NCBI RefSeq assembly: GCF_029931775.1 | Contig: NC_079323.1 | Span: 841,001-905,000, forward strand | DNA from: Euleptes europaea | Lineage: Eukaryota; Chordata; Lepidosauria; Squamata; Sphaerodactylidae | Direction of reading: 5' to 3' | DNA: 64,000 nucleotides | Position numbers and translations under genes: made by a program | Shown here: positions 32,289-42,485 of the stretch, piece by piece | Numbering within the stretch: the stretch's first letter is position 1 | Layout of the letters: each line of letters begins with the position of its first letter | The notes under the pieces: generated by a model | Databases searched by the model: none | What the model was told of the DNA's origin: nothing | What the model saw: the letters and a program-made list of their open reading frames with translations, nothing else

Positions 32289-33227
32289 ATGTCGACCAAC
32301 ACCTTCAATGACAGCACTGTGAACCATCAAACCTTTGTTCTTATTGGCATACCTGGCATGGAGAAACGCAACCCTTGGATGGCCTTCCCTCTCTGTCTGC
32401 TGTACTTACTTACTCTCTTTGGAAATGCTGTGATCCTCTTTGTCATCAAGACAGAGCGAAGCCTCCATGAGCCCATGTACCTCTTCCTCTCCATCCTCGC
32501 CTGCTCGGATCTGGGCCTCGCCATTTCTACCATGCCAACAATGCTGGGCGTTTACTGGTTTGACTCTAGAGAAATCTCATTCAATGTCTGCATCACTCAG
32601 ATGTTCTTCATCCATATGTTTCAATGGATAGAGTCTGGCATCCTTGTGGCAATGGCTTTTGACCGCTTCATTGCCATACGCGACCCCTTGAGATATACCT
32701 TAATTCTCTCAAATACGGTAATTCTAAAAATAGGAATAGCTATCTTATCCAGAGCGTTCTGCCTCCTCTTCCCACTCCCTTTCCTTATTAAACGGCTGCC
32801 TTTCTGCAAGTCCAATGTCCTCTCTCACTCCTATTGTCTCCATCCCGATACAATGAAATTAGCCTGTGCAGACATAACAGTCAATATACTGTATGGTTTG
32901 GTTATAGTCATGAGTACATTGGGGTTGGACGTCGTGGTCATTCTTATCTCATACATCCTGATTCTGCAGACTGTTTTGAGCATCGCTTCCCACACAGAGC
33001 GTCTGAAGGCCCTGAACACCTGTGTCTCCCATGTGTGCGCCATCCTGATTTTCTATATTCCAATGCTAGGCGTCACAGTGGCTCACCGCTTTGGGAGACA
33101 TCTGTCTCCCATTGTGCACATGCTAATGGCCAACATCTACATTGCAGTCCCGCCAGTTCTCAATCCCATTGTGTACAGTGTGAAAACCAAGCAGATTAGG
33201 CAAAGTATTTGCAAAATGTTCCAGTAG
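32289..33227 (+). CDS. class I olfactory receptor, OR51-like (group A2)
   Basis: An intact 312-residue odorant receptor starting MSTNTFNDSTVNHQ (N7 glycosylation site). Marks: GN at 45-46, C101 (FNVCITQM), MAFDRF at 122-127, the A2 TM4 SNTVILKIGIAILSRAF, HSYCLHPD, TCVSHVC, VAHRFGRH (paralogs have VHRF), NPIVY at 292-296. The ATG follows TGCTTTTAG|AAG, a possible splice acceptor directly before the start. It is closest to 6952 and 37661. The AATAAA present 95 bases after the 6952 stop reads AATTAAA here, so a different poly-A signal may be used. Confidence 0.95.
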   Translation: MSTNTFNDSTVNHQTFVLIGIPGMEKRNPWMAFPLCLLYLLTLFGNAVILFVIKTERSLHEPMYLFLSILACSDLGLAISTMPTMLGVYWFDSREISFNVCITQMFFIHMFQWIESGILVAMAFDRFIAIRDPLRYTLILSNTVILKIGIAILSRAFCLLFPLPFLIKRLPFCKSNVLSHSYCLHPDTMKLACADITVNILYGLVIVMSTLGLDVVVILISYILILQTVLSIASHTERLKALNTCVSHVCAILIFYIPMLGVTVAHRFGRHLSPIVHMLMANIYIAVPPVLNPIVYSVKTKQIRQSICKMFQ

Positions 33228-34143
33228 GAAAAGTTAATGTTTGTTCCCCATGATAAATGTTTGATGGTTGGATACATAGGTTTAAATGAATCCGATGGTA
33301 AGGAGCAATGAGACAAATGAATTAAAATATTTCAATCACTCTCAGTACTAATTAAATTAAAATACATTGTACGGGGGGGATCATCACAGTCATTATTTCC
33401 TAATTTTTCATAATAAGTTAGAAATTCTTATTGCACAGTCTTTTGATTTTTGAAGATGTAGAGACGTCCATTGCTCCAATATTATTTAGGAAGACATCCT
33501 CATTCTCTTTTTAGCAATAACTTCTTTAAGAAATGATTAAATTTCACATTTGACTAAAAGGACTGTGCTTGTTAAGAGGAAGCATGAATCCCTACTACCA
33601 GGTCAGGGTACAGAGCCAACCACCAGGTTCATGCTCTGCATAGGAGGTGCCTACAGCATCCATCTGAGTGTGGCCGGGCTTCATGGAGCCAAGCCTGATC
33701 TACTGAGGTCCTTCTTACTGCTGCCTTATGAATGGTATGGACTGAAATCTGTGGCTGTGCCTTCACTGCCACTGGGGTTTTTGCCCAGTCCTTACAGATT
33801 AACCTGTGATGCTTTGCATTTTCCTCTGCTTGGAAAGCCATTGCTATAGCTGGAACTAATTGGAACGCTCACCCCCCTTCCCAGGACTGTATTGTTGATC
33901 AGGTCCTGTTGACCCCTGAAAAGTACCACTCATGGTGGAAGGCACAATCAGGTCACAGCTGAATTATAGCAACCCCATTGGTCTTTTAAGGCAAGAGACA
34001 AACATATCACTTGGTTACCCTCAAGGTACACAATTACACAATCCTGACCCAACGATGGGGCCCTAACAAAGCCAGTCAAAAAAGAAAGAAAGAAAGAAAG
34101 AAAAGGGAGAAAGCACAGAACCGTGCCCCTGAGCAAAGGTGAA
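33228..34143 (+). other. duplicated 3' flank of OR 32289
   Basis: Non-coding and aligned with 7891-8700. Ends near a short (AAAG)n run at 34080-34103. No gene. Confidence 0.6.
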
Positions 34144-34322
34144 TAGCTGAACCCAAAAAAACAAATAATTGTTCTGTTTTTTCGGGAATCGTCTATTCAG
34201 CTTTAGGCAGACCCCCAGGTTTTGGCGTTCGGTAAACCTGAAGCCTGAAAATTACAGAAACGGCTATTTTTGGGTTTATTTTTGTTTCAGGTTTATCAAT
34301 ATGCACAACCCTAGTGAAGACG
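34144..34322. mobile_element. MITE fragment, TAGGGCTGTGCAT family
   Basis: It ends ATATGCACAACCCTA and has GGGTTTATTTTTGTTTCAGG, as in the copies at 35628-36191 and 39757-40361. The left end is missing. It sits inside duplication block 2 only. Confidence 0.65.
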
Positions 34323-34500
34323 AATCCAAGAAGCAATCTGCCAAGGCCGCCTTGACAATTCAGAGGCACTGCAAATATTCTCAAGAATAACCAGCGATGA
34401 GGAGGAGGCAAAAAGAAGATGCTGAGACTCTGTAGTGGTTTTAGGGGGAGGGAAGAGAGAGAATGTATTTCGGAGGCATCAGCACATGGGGCTTACTTTT

Positions 34501-34705
34501 TAAGGTTGCCAGTTCCAGGTGAAGAAATTCATGGAGTTCTGTGGAGCCTGGGGAACGTGGGATTTGAGGAGGGGAGAAACCTCAGCTGAGTATAATGCCA
34601 TACAGTTAACCCCGCAAAGCAGCCATCTTCTCCAGAGGAACTGACCTCCACTGGAGATCAGTTCTGGGAGATCTCCAGGCTCTACCTGAAGGATGGCAAC
34701 CCTAC
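34501..34705 (-). mobile_element. hAT-like MITE, TAGGGTTGCC family variant
   Basis: The ends are TAAGGTTGCC and GGCAACCCTA. The internal CTCAGCTGAGTATAATGCCAT variant is also present at 49620-49795. Confidence 0.75.
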
Positions 34706-35572
34706 TTAAGGAGTCACTTTGTTTATTATGTACCCCACAGGTACATCTTATTTGGGACCCTGCTACAATCCTGTTGTATTTATTTGTGCTGTAAGTAGGA
34801 AGCCCTTTTCTGTAGGGATTTTGACTGGGCAGACACAACACAAATGGAGGTAAACTACAAGTATTTACTTAACAGAAAACGAAGTATTTAACTCCCTTCT
34901 TGGATGCACACTTTAAGATGATGAGGGGGGTTGTGTGTGTCAGCAAAGCTGAGAGTAATACTGTAAGGGGTCTAGACTCTGTTGAAATTGTAAAACAAGA
35001 AATGGAATGCTGAAACATTACAATCCTGGGAGCAAGTAAACTAAAGAGGACTGGATTAGGACATTTTCAGACAGAAAATTAAGTGTTTACTTGGTGAATG
35101 ACAAACACAGAAGAAATGGAGTTGCGCAATGGTGTGAACCCTTTGTACCTTTGGGACCACCTCTCCCTATATTTCTTCCCAAGAATGCTTCATTCTTCTT
35201 CCAGTGGTCTACTGGTGGTGCTCAGCCCAAAGCAAGAGCATTTTCATTAGTGGCCAAGCAAAGAACAGATTTGCATTACTAAGTTCAAGTGAACAGAAAC
35301 CAGAAGAGCTATGGGTTGCAGCTAGAGATATTATCAATGAAGAATGTGCAAAGACTGTTCCTGTAGCCAAAATAAATGAAAAGCCTTGATGGATAACTAG
35401 GGAAATTCTTAAAATTGCTAAAGATAGACAAGAAGCAAAAGTAAAAGGCAACAGAAACAGAGTCAAAAGTCTAAATGCAACGTATGATCTCCTCCAGCTG
35501 TCTCTGGAGTGACTTCAGAATTCTCAACACTCAGGGCAACTTCTTATAGTACTACTTTGGAGGTGTGTAAAA
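34706..35572. other. spacer including a repeated non-coding segment
   Basis: 34725-34900 aligns with 11221-11410. The rest has no recognisable gene. A 63-codon frame at 35091 and others nearby lack domains. Confidence 0.5.
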
Positions 35573-36345
35573 TTTGGCCCTGACTTAGATGGCTCTGGCT
35601 AGCCTGATCTAGTCAGGTCTCAGAAGGAGGGTGTACAAAAAATGGATAAACCAAAATAAGCCAAATACTCATACCAGTAAATTGGTATTCAGCCTTATTT
35701 TTGAGTTTCCTGAAAAAATATGGGTCCATTATCGTCTATGGAATTTATTTTCAAGGCTCGGGGGGGGTGCGTTTTTCAAGGTAGAGCCCCAAATTTGCAG
35801 CATAGCTGCAAGGAACTCTCCTTAGATGGACACTGAAGTTTGGTGAAGTTTGGGACGGGGGGAGCAATTTTATGGGCCAGCAAAAGGGCCACCCCCATCC
35901 TCCAGGCATTTGTGAGAGCCAAGCTGTCAATCGGTTTTCAGGTTCAGAAGGTCAGCATTACCACAGACTGGCGGAAAGACCCAATTGGCAGGCTGGCGCC
36001 TCAGAGTCTGGTGGCTCCGTTCATATCTGGGTTGCTTTACATAATGTCCATTCGGCTTTTCGGGAATCGAGTATTAGGCGTTAGCCAGATTCCCAGGTTT
36101 TGTTATTCGGCTGAAAATAAACTTGAATATTGCCAAAACTGGCTAATTTCGGGTTTATTTTCAGTTTGGGTTTACCGATGTGCACAGCCCTCGCTAGTAC
36201 TTAGATGGGAGACCACCAAAGAAGTCCAGGGTCACTCCCCAGAGGCAGGCCACAGCAAACACCCTCTGAAAGTCCCTTCCCTTCCAAAACCTTATGATGC
36301 TGTAGTTGCCACAAGTTGCCAGCAACCTGAAAGCACTTTCCACCA
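35573..36345 (+). mobile_element. 5S rRNA-derived SINE interrupted by a MITE
   Basis: The left piece (35573-35627) has AGCCTGATCTAGTCAGGTCTC and the right piece (36192-36345) has CTAGTACTTAGATGGGAGACC. These are consecutive parts of the 5S rRNA internal region (GATCTCGTCTGATCTC and TTAGTACTTGGATGGGAGACC). The intervening 5S bases are lost at the insertion point. Confidence 0.8.
35628..36191. mobile_element. MITE, TAGGGCTGTGCAT family
   Basis: It starts AGGGTGTACA with GGATAAACCAAAATAAG and ends CTTATTTTCAGTTTGG-type sequence through GTGCACAGCCCT, with inverted termini of about 35 bases. The 564-bp insert lies in the 5S-derived SINE. No clean target duplication was found, because SINE bases are missing. 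Confidence 0.7.
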
Positions 36346-36699
36346 CTAAAGTCACATATAGGAAGGAGGCTTTGGGCTACATGTAGAAAATGAAGGCATT
36401 CATTCAAAACGGGACGATTAGCTACATATGACCAACCCAAGCCACTGGAAATCTGTTCTGCGCCTGCACAGAAAAATCATGAAGTCTTCAATAAAACTGT
36501 CGATCCACTGTTTGCCTCACCTCTAGCAGGTGCAAAATCGCCGCTCACTGTTCTAGTGAGCCAGAACCTGAGTTGTTCTTGCACGGGCTTCCACAATCAC
36601 TGCTTCTGGAATGGATGGGAATGCCTCCCATGGGGTTTTCTTCAGAGGTGTTTGGGCAGCCTCTTCCCTTCAGGGACCCACAGCTTTTAAATGTGACTC

Positions 36700-36805
36700 T
36701 AATGAAATAAAAAGTTCGGAAAGGGTTTCTCATGCTGTCCTTCAGGCAGAGTCAACCTTTGCAGGTGAGGAAGCCAGGGAAGGTTCACTGTCTGCTACAA
36801 ATGAG
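36700..36805 (+). promoter_or_regulatory. candidate non-coding 5' exon with splice donor (37661 locus)
   Basis: AATAAAAAG and TTCAGGCAGA are followed by GAG|GTGAGT, GT at 36806. Upstream, TTCCCTTCAGGGACC (36665-36679) is an EBF-like inverted repeat with a longer spacer. Confidence 0.5.
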
Positions 36806-37164
36806 GTGAGTGTGAGACAGCATATGAGATACCAAGGTAATAGACCTTTTGGTTTCTAGGGCTGTCTTCAGAAGCATGCAAATGCCTGAGTTACACAGCA
36901 TCCTTTAGTAGTGCTGATGCTATTTGAAGGACAGAATATAGCCTTTTAGATATGAGGTGGAGCCAGGGTCTGCTTGCAACCCCATTGTCCTTCGTTACTC
37001 TACCAGGAACTCTCACTTGTTAAATTCCCTCTTGGTTAATCACAGCTTGTTCTCTGCCACATTAGTGATGCAGTGAAACATTTCCATTTTTTGGTTTGTT
37101 TTAAAAACATTCATGGGTGGAAGGGGCTGGTACCTGGAAAGGAAAGGATCGCTGTGCGACTTTA

Positions 37165-37285
37165 CTGATGAAGGGAGCTCCTACGAAGGGACCTTTGTCT
37201 CTCAAAAGCTGATACCCTGAATATCTTGTTGGTCTCTAAGGTGCTACCAGATGCAAAGCTCGTAGTAGCACTTCTACTACATAGT
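37165..37285 (+). mobile_element. unclassified interspersed repeat
   Basis: CTCTCAAAAGCTGATACCCTG and CTTGTTGGTCTCTAAGG match the repeat at 9047 and 52598. Confidence 0.5.
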
Positions 37286-37660
37286 TTAGCAACACATTTG
37301 AAAGGAAGGGAAAAGGGCCCGTTTGTAAACGAGCAATTTCACTTAATTTTAGTTAGTTTGGTTGTGTAGTCCGGAATTCAGAGGCCACAATAGCAGCTAG
37401 TCCCTGACACCAATTGTCTGAGGGAATTCTTGATGGAGTGTCTGTTGGTGAGTTTCTTATCCTTTCTTAATTTCTGAAGGCAGCCAATGATTCCTAAGAT
37501 TCCTCTATCTGGTCTGCTATCCAAGTGACGATTTAAACAGGACTTAAAATTTGACAATACACTGACCATTATTTCCACTTGGCAGATGGTGACTGAGAAA
37601 TCTAATGCGGCCTCTGAGAAATCTAATCTTTAGCATCAATTGACCAAAAGACTTTGGGAG

Positions 37661-38599
37661 ATGTCAACCATCCACTTCAACGTCAGCACCATGAACCACC
37701 AAACGTTTGTCCTCATTGGCATTCCTGGCATGGAGGAGCGCAATTCTTGGATGGCCTTTCCTCTCTGCCTGCTCTACATCCTAACTTTCTTCGGAAATGT
37801 TGTGATCCTCTTTGTCATCAAGACAGAGTGAAGCCTCCATGAGCCCATGTACCTCTTCCTCTCCATCCTCGCCTGCTCAGATCTCGGCGCCACTGTGTGC
37901 ACCATGCCAACGATGCTGGGCGTTTACTGGTTTGACTCTAGAGAAATCTCATTCAATGCCTGCATCACTCAGATGTTCTTCATCCATATGTTTCAATGGA
38001 TAGAGTCTGGCATCCTTGTGGCAATGGCTTTTGACCGATTCATTGCCATACGCGACCCCCTGAGATATACCTTAATTCTCTCAAATACGATAATTCTAAA
38101 AATAGGAATAGCTATCTTATCCAGAGCGTTCTGCCTCCTCTTCCCACTCCCTTTCCTTATTAAACGGCTGCCTTTCTGCATGTTTAATGTCCTCTCTCAC
38201 ACCTATTGTCTCCACCAGGATGTAATGAATTTGGCCTGTGCAGACATAACAGTCAATATACTGTATGGTTTGATTATTGTTGTTAGCACATTGGGGTTGG
38301 ATGTTGTGGTCATTCTTGTCTCGTACATCCTGATTCTACAGACTGTTTTGAGCATTGCTTCCCACACAGAGCATCTGAAGGCCCTGAACACCTGTGTCTC
38401 CCATGTGTGTGCCATCCTGATTTTCTATATTCCAATGATAGGCGTCTCGACGGTACATCGCTTTGGAAGACACCTGTCTCCCATTGTACATATGCTAATG
38501 GCCAACATCTACATAGCAGTTCCACCTGTTCTCAATCCCATTGTGTACAGTGTGAAAATCAAGCAGATTCAGCAAAAGATTTGCAAAATGTTCCAGTAA
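37661..38599 (+). pseudogene. olfactory receptor with one premature stop (group A2)
   Basis: A full-length 312-codon OR frame starting MSTIHFNVSTMNHQ (N7 site). The single lesion is TGA at 37829-37831 where the paralogs have CGA or CAA ([11 protein letters not shown]), in the TM1-TM2 loop. All else is open and typical: MAFDRF, TM4 SNTIILKIGIAILSRAF, HTYCLHQD, TCVSHVC, NPIVY. CGA to TGA is a common CpG transition. An open frame starting at the TTG at 37640 is not the true start; the family ATG is 37661. A candidate AATAAA lies at 38694-38699. Downstream ATG 37847 would give a 250-residue protein lacking TM1, unlikely to work. Confidence 0.9.
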
Positions 38600-38739
38600 G
38601 AGAATTTAACATTTGTTCACCATGGGAAAGGTTTGATGAATGGATAAGTAGGTTTCAATGAAACTAATGCTTAAGGAGCAATGAAAAATGTGAAATAAAA
38701 TATTTAAATCAGTCTCAGTACTAATGAAATTTTAAAAAT

Positions 38740-38918
38740 ACATTGTGTGTCTGTGTGTGTGTCTGTGTGCGTGTAAAGTGCAATCAAGTCACACCCAAGT
38801 TATGGAAATCCCGAAGGGTTTTCAAGGCAAGAGATCTTCACTGGTGGTGGTTTGTCATTGCCTTCCTCTGCATAATGACCCTGGTATTCACAGGGTGGGG
38901 TGGGGGCTGAAAATCAAT
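38740..38918 (+). mobile_element. SINE-like insertion with RTE-type tail
   Basis: A (TGTC/TG)n run, then AAGTGCAATCAAGTCACACCC and TTTGTCATTGCCTTCCTCTGC, a tail shared by squamate SINE/RTE repeats. Blocks 1 and 2 lack it between AATACATTGT and the following TTTATAAT. Confidence 0.6.
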
Positions 38919-39756
38919 CTTGTAATTACTTTATAATTGTTTATAATAAATTAGAATATTTTGTTGTTTAGTCTTTTGATTTCTGGAGATGTAGAGACAT
39001 CCATTTCCCCAATATTATTTGAGAAGACATCCTCATTCTCTTTTTAGCAATAACTTCTGTAAGAAACTATTACATTTCATGTTTAGCTAAAAGGACCGTG
39101 TTTGTTAAGAGGAAGCATGAATCCCAGCTGCTGGGTCAAAGGACAGAGTCAGCCACCAAGTTTGTGCCCTGTATGAGAGGTCCCAGCAGCATCTGTCTGA
39201 GGGTTGCCAGGCTTCATGGAGCCAAGCCTGATCTACTCAGGTCCTTCTTGCTGCTGCCATATGAATGGTGTGGACTGAAATCGGTGGCTGTGCCTTCATT
39301 GCCACTGGGGATTTTGCACAGTCTTCACTGATCAGCCTGTGATGCTTTGCATTTTCCTCTGCATGGGAAAGCTGTTGCTATGGCTGGAACCTGTTGCAGC
39401 TCTCTCACACACACACACACCCGCCCAGCATTATATTGTTAATCGGTTCCCAGTGACCCCTGTAAATTACCACTCATGGAATGGGAAATTTGGCATACAT
39501 GCATTCATCCACTGCCGAATGGAATTTTTTAAAACTCCCTTCCACTGTCATTCATTTAAATGGTGCCTCCTGACTGCACGGGCACCAAGGGAGGGTGATC
39601 TGCAAGTGATCTGTGCTCAAAACATAGGACAACGATGCACCCCTTTTCCCCTGAGAGTCAGGTGCCTTCACTGCTTAAGCAGGCCAAATGCACAGGCAGA
39701 AAAGCTTTCCTCTACCCATGTTACCCACACTCTGAGCCTTCTCATGAGTGCCTTGT
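38919..39756 (+). other. 3' flank of 37661 locus, then spacer
   Basis: The first part to about 39500 aligns with 8079-8620 and 33400-33960. After that there is nothing recognised apart from a short (CA)n at 39405-39420. Confidence 0.5.
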
Positions 39757-40361
39757 AGTGGTGTGCATGGGGGGGGTGGTAAATTTCTCGGTTTGTGTTA
39801 AATGGACCCAATTTTTGGGAGGAAACCCAAAATAAGCCAAATACCCATACAGGTAAATCAGCGTTTTTCCAGATTTTCCGGAAAAAAACAGGTCCATTAT
39901 AGGCTATGGGATTTTTTTCCAAAGCTCGGGGGGGGGGGGGGCATTTTTTGAGGTAGAGTTACCAAATGTTCAGGTTAGCTACAATGCTTACAATGCTTTG
40001 CTATGGGAAAAGGGGGTGACCCCTTCAGTGCCCCATAACATTGGACCCCCTGTCCCAAACTTTACAAAACCTTGGGGTTCATACAAGGGGGGAGTCTCTT
40101 GCAGCTACCCTGAAAATTTGGTAACTCTATCTCAAAAGATGCCCCCCCCCCACAGCACCAAAAAATAATTCCCATAAAGAAAAGCCTTTGGAAAGCCGAA
40201 GCCAGAAAAGTTGAATACCTATTTGGCTTTTTCAGCAATCGGCTATCCAGTTTAGGCTAGATTATCCGCTTTAGTATTCAATGCAAAATAAACCTGAATA
40301 AAGCCGAAATGCCTTTTTTCGGGTTTATTTTCGGTTTGGGTTTACCGATATGCACAGCCCT
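39757..40361. mobile_element. MITE, TAGGGCTGTGCAT family (fullest copy)
   Basis: A 605-bp element. The left end AGTGGTGTGCAT..GGTAAATTTCTCGGTTTG and the right end CGGTTTGGGTTTACCGATATGCACAGCCCTA form inverted termini. G and C homopolymer tracts (39925-39940, 40141-40151) lie inside. No coding capacity. Confidence 0.7.
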
Positions 40362-40401
40362 AGTTCCCTGTTATGTGGTGCATTCGTTAGACTCCAAGGA
40401 G

Positions 40402-40605
40402 AACCAGTGTGGTGTAGTGGTCAGAGAGTCTGACTGGAATCTGAGAGGCCTGGTTTTGGATCCCAACTCTGCCACGGAAGCTCACTTGCTGATAGTGCAC
40501 TCTAAGCCTAACCAACCTCACAGAGTAGATAAAAAGGACAAATAAAAAGGAGGCAGAGGGGACAATGTTAAGTCAGTAGGGGAAAGTGGGGTAGAAATAC
40601 CTAAA
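40402..40605 (+). mobile_element. tRNA-derived SINE, diverged
   Basis: The head GTGTGGTGTAGTGGTCAGAG, then CCTGGTTTTGGATCCC (B-box-like) and an ACCTCACAGAGTAGATAAAAAGG end. Confidence 0.65.
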
Positions 40606-40824
40606 AATTAAATAAAAGAAGTGTGTTTGTTTCTGTCCTGCCCTGATGCACCCATCACGTGCCTGTCTTCCAATCTGTGTGTGCTTGAAAAAGATCCTCC
40701 AGCCTATTTGCTATCAGAATTACACCACTTCTCTCACCAGTGAAAACTGCACCCAGTGCCCGTCACTCCCACTTCCCTGATCCTTGGGGGACTGCATCTG
40801 AGAAGAATGGGGCCGCGAAGAACA
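40606..40824. other. spacer, no feature seen
   Basis: No recognisable gene or repeat. Confidence 0.35.
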
Positions 40825-41260
40825 TACGCCCCTCCGTCAGCCATGTACATCTGAGCCCAGGGGCCGTCTCTTCCCAGCGAAAAGGAAGGACCTCCAGGCA
40901 GCCCAGAGTCCCAGCACCTGCCCTGGGCATGCGAATTAATCCCTGGTTGGCAAGGCCAGCAACAGAGCCAGCTCTTGCTCAGTTGAGGCTCCCCTGGGAG
41001 GGCTTCGTAGCTCACGTAGTGAACCTGCTGTTGTTCCCACCATTGTGGGTTTTCTGCCACCCCTGCTGGCTGAGGGTCCCTCAACTGCAGCATACCTCGA
41101 GGGTCCCCCAGCTATAAATTCTTCCAGCCAGCCCCATCGGCCGAGGCAGCTCTCAGGTGCTTCATTCAGAGCGTGACCTCCTTCTTCCAGGGACTAAAGA
41201 TTGCAGACAACACTGTTCTTGTCAGAGCTGCCTTGAATGGAGGGGGACAAAGAATGGTGA
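40825..41260 (+). promoter_or_regulatory. orphan copy of the group B promoter and exon 1
   Basis: It aligns along its length with 11985-12410. It keeps AATTAATCCC (about 40934), the EBF palindrome TCCCCTGGGA at 40990-40999, TATAAAT at 41113-41119 and the start of exon 1 to GGAATGGAGGGGGACAAA. It carries a GTTTTCTGCCACCCC insertion between EBF and TATA. The homology stops before the exon 1 donor. No group B coding exon follows; the next gene is A1 OR 42639. Confidence 0.75.
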
Positions 41261-41454
41261 CAAGGGGGGTGTCCATCCCTGGGCCGTAAAATGGCTTGTT
41301 TATTCAGTCCCTGCATGAAACACAGGCACTGTTTCAGAATGGAGACCAACCCATTGGGTCTTCTTCCAGGGGATTCTGGGAGCTTAAGAGTAAAGAATTG
41401 ATGGTTACATCTTATTTGTCTCTTAATATGCAAAAGTTCAAAGCCTGCCCTTTC

Positions 41455-41711
41455 TGAGGCCAGAACTTCAGGGTCTTCTTGCACAAGATCCACTGAGATC
41501 CCAAGTAATTGGGACCTACTTGCTTTTTCTCTCCCTAGAGGTAATTGGGGCAGCTCCCCTCCCTGAGAGGCAAATACAACAGCATTTTCATTAAAACTCA
41601 AATGCACTAAAGAGAGCAGACAGAATCTCCTTTGAAATTGCTCAGACAGAGTCGCCCTCTGCAGCAGGAGAAATCAAGTCAGGGTCACGGTCTACGGTGC
41701 TGCAAAGTCAG
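41455..41711 (+). promoter_or_regulatory. candidate non-coding 5' exon with splice donor (OR 42639)
   Basis: A diverged fourth copy of the A-group upstream segment: GCCAGAACTT, TCTTGCACAAGATCCAC, CATTAAAACTC, CAGACAGAGTC, then CAG|GTAAGC with GT at 41712. Paired with the acceptor at about 42621 it gives a 0.9-kb intron. Confidence 0.5.
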
Positions 41712-42244
41712 GTAAGCATGAGAAACTGTTTGAGATACTAAGAAGACTTTCTGTTTGTTTGTTTCTTGGACTGACTTCAGGAGCATGCAAAATCCTGAAC
41801 TATACGGTACACTTCCTCAGCCAGAATACAACAAAGAAGACAAAGTGTTTGTCGTTTGGCCATGAGGGATCTCTCCCCCCCACACACACACACACGCACG
41901 CACATCCTGCATTGCACTTCAGAACTTTTACATGTCACATTTCCTTCCTGACTGTGCATTCCCTTGCAGCGCTGGACTATTCACTGAATCCTTTTAAAAA
42001 AAAAAAAACTGTAGCATGACTACTCCTTCTGGTGGACGTCGGGGCAGCCAAGGGAAACAGGTTGGTGCATTAGCGATAGCTTTGGTATGATCCAGAAAGG
42101 CTCTTCTTATCTTCTTGAGTTCTTTCATCATTACCAGAAGACTGCTTAGAAGAGCAAATTTGTAAGTATAAAATGTGTTTGTGTGTGTGTGTCTTCCACA
42201 CACTTCATCAGTCCTGGTTTTCAGTCCTGGTTTTATACAATAAA
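41712..42244. other. spacer / probable 5'UTR intron
   Basis: A (CA)n run at 41880-41900 and a (TG)n run near 42175-42192. A poly-A run at 41996-42009 follows TTT. No gene. Confidence 0.45.
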
Positions 42245-42375
42245 ACTAAACTCTGGGTTGGAAAATTCCTGGAGATTTTAAGGGTGGAGCCTGGGGGTAT
42301 AATGCTATAGAGTCCACCCTCCAAAGCAGCCATTTTCTCCAGGGGGGCTGATCTCTATAGTCTGGAAGTCAGTTC
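42245..42375 (-). mobile_element. hAT-like MITE fragment, TAGGGTTGCC family
   Basis: CATTTTCTCCAGG..CTGATCTCTATAG and CTGGAGATTTTAAGGGTGGAGCC match the variant at 51995. The ends are decayed. Confidence 0.6.
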
Positions 42376-42485
42376 AATCAGTTTACTACAACACGGCTAC
42401 CCTCTTAAACTTTTCATGGAAGGCTTCAATTTATGCCATATTCATCCAGGATGGAGTTGAGAAATGAGCAAACCTTCACTTTTAA

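Larger units (their letters stand above)
31150..34430 (+). repeat. segmental duplication block 2 (A2 OR unit)
   Basis: Same order as block 1. The LTR site is empty here: ACCCCAAGCAAGTAAGAG at about 31216 corresponds to the interrupted CCTCTAGC / TAGCAAGTAAGAG of block 1. A private insertion is the MITE piece near 34144-34322. Confidence 0.85.
36440..39500 (+). repeat. segmental duplication block 3 (A2 OR unit)
   Basis: It aligns in order with blocks 1 and 2. The LTR site is empty: CCTCTAGCAGG at about 36520. Private insertions are the repeat at 37165-37285 and a SINE-like segment at 38740-38918. Confidence 0.85.

Noticed and set aside
37847-38599. Short 250-residue receptor starting at the internal ATG
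   Set aside because: It would lack TM1 and the extracellular N-terminus. Better described as the downstream part of a one-stop pseudogene.
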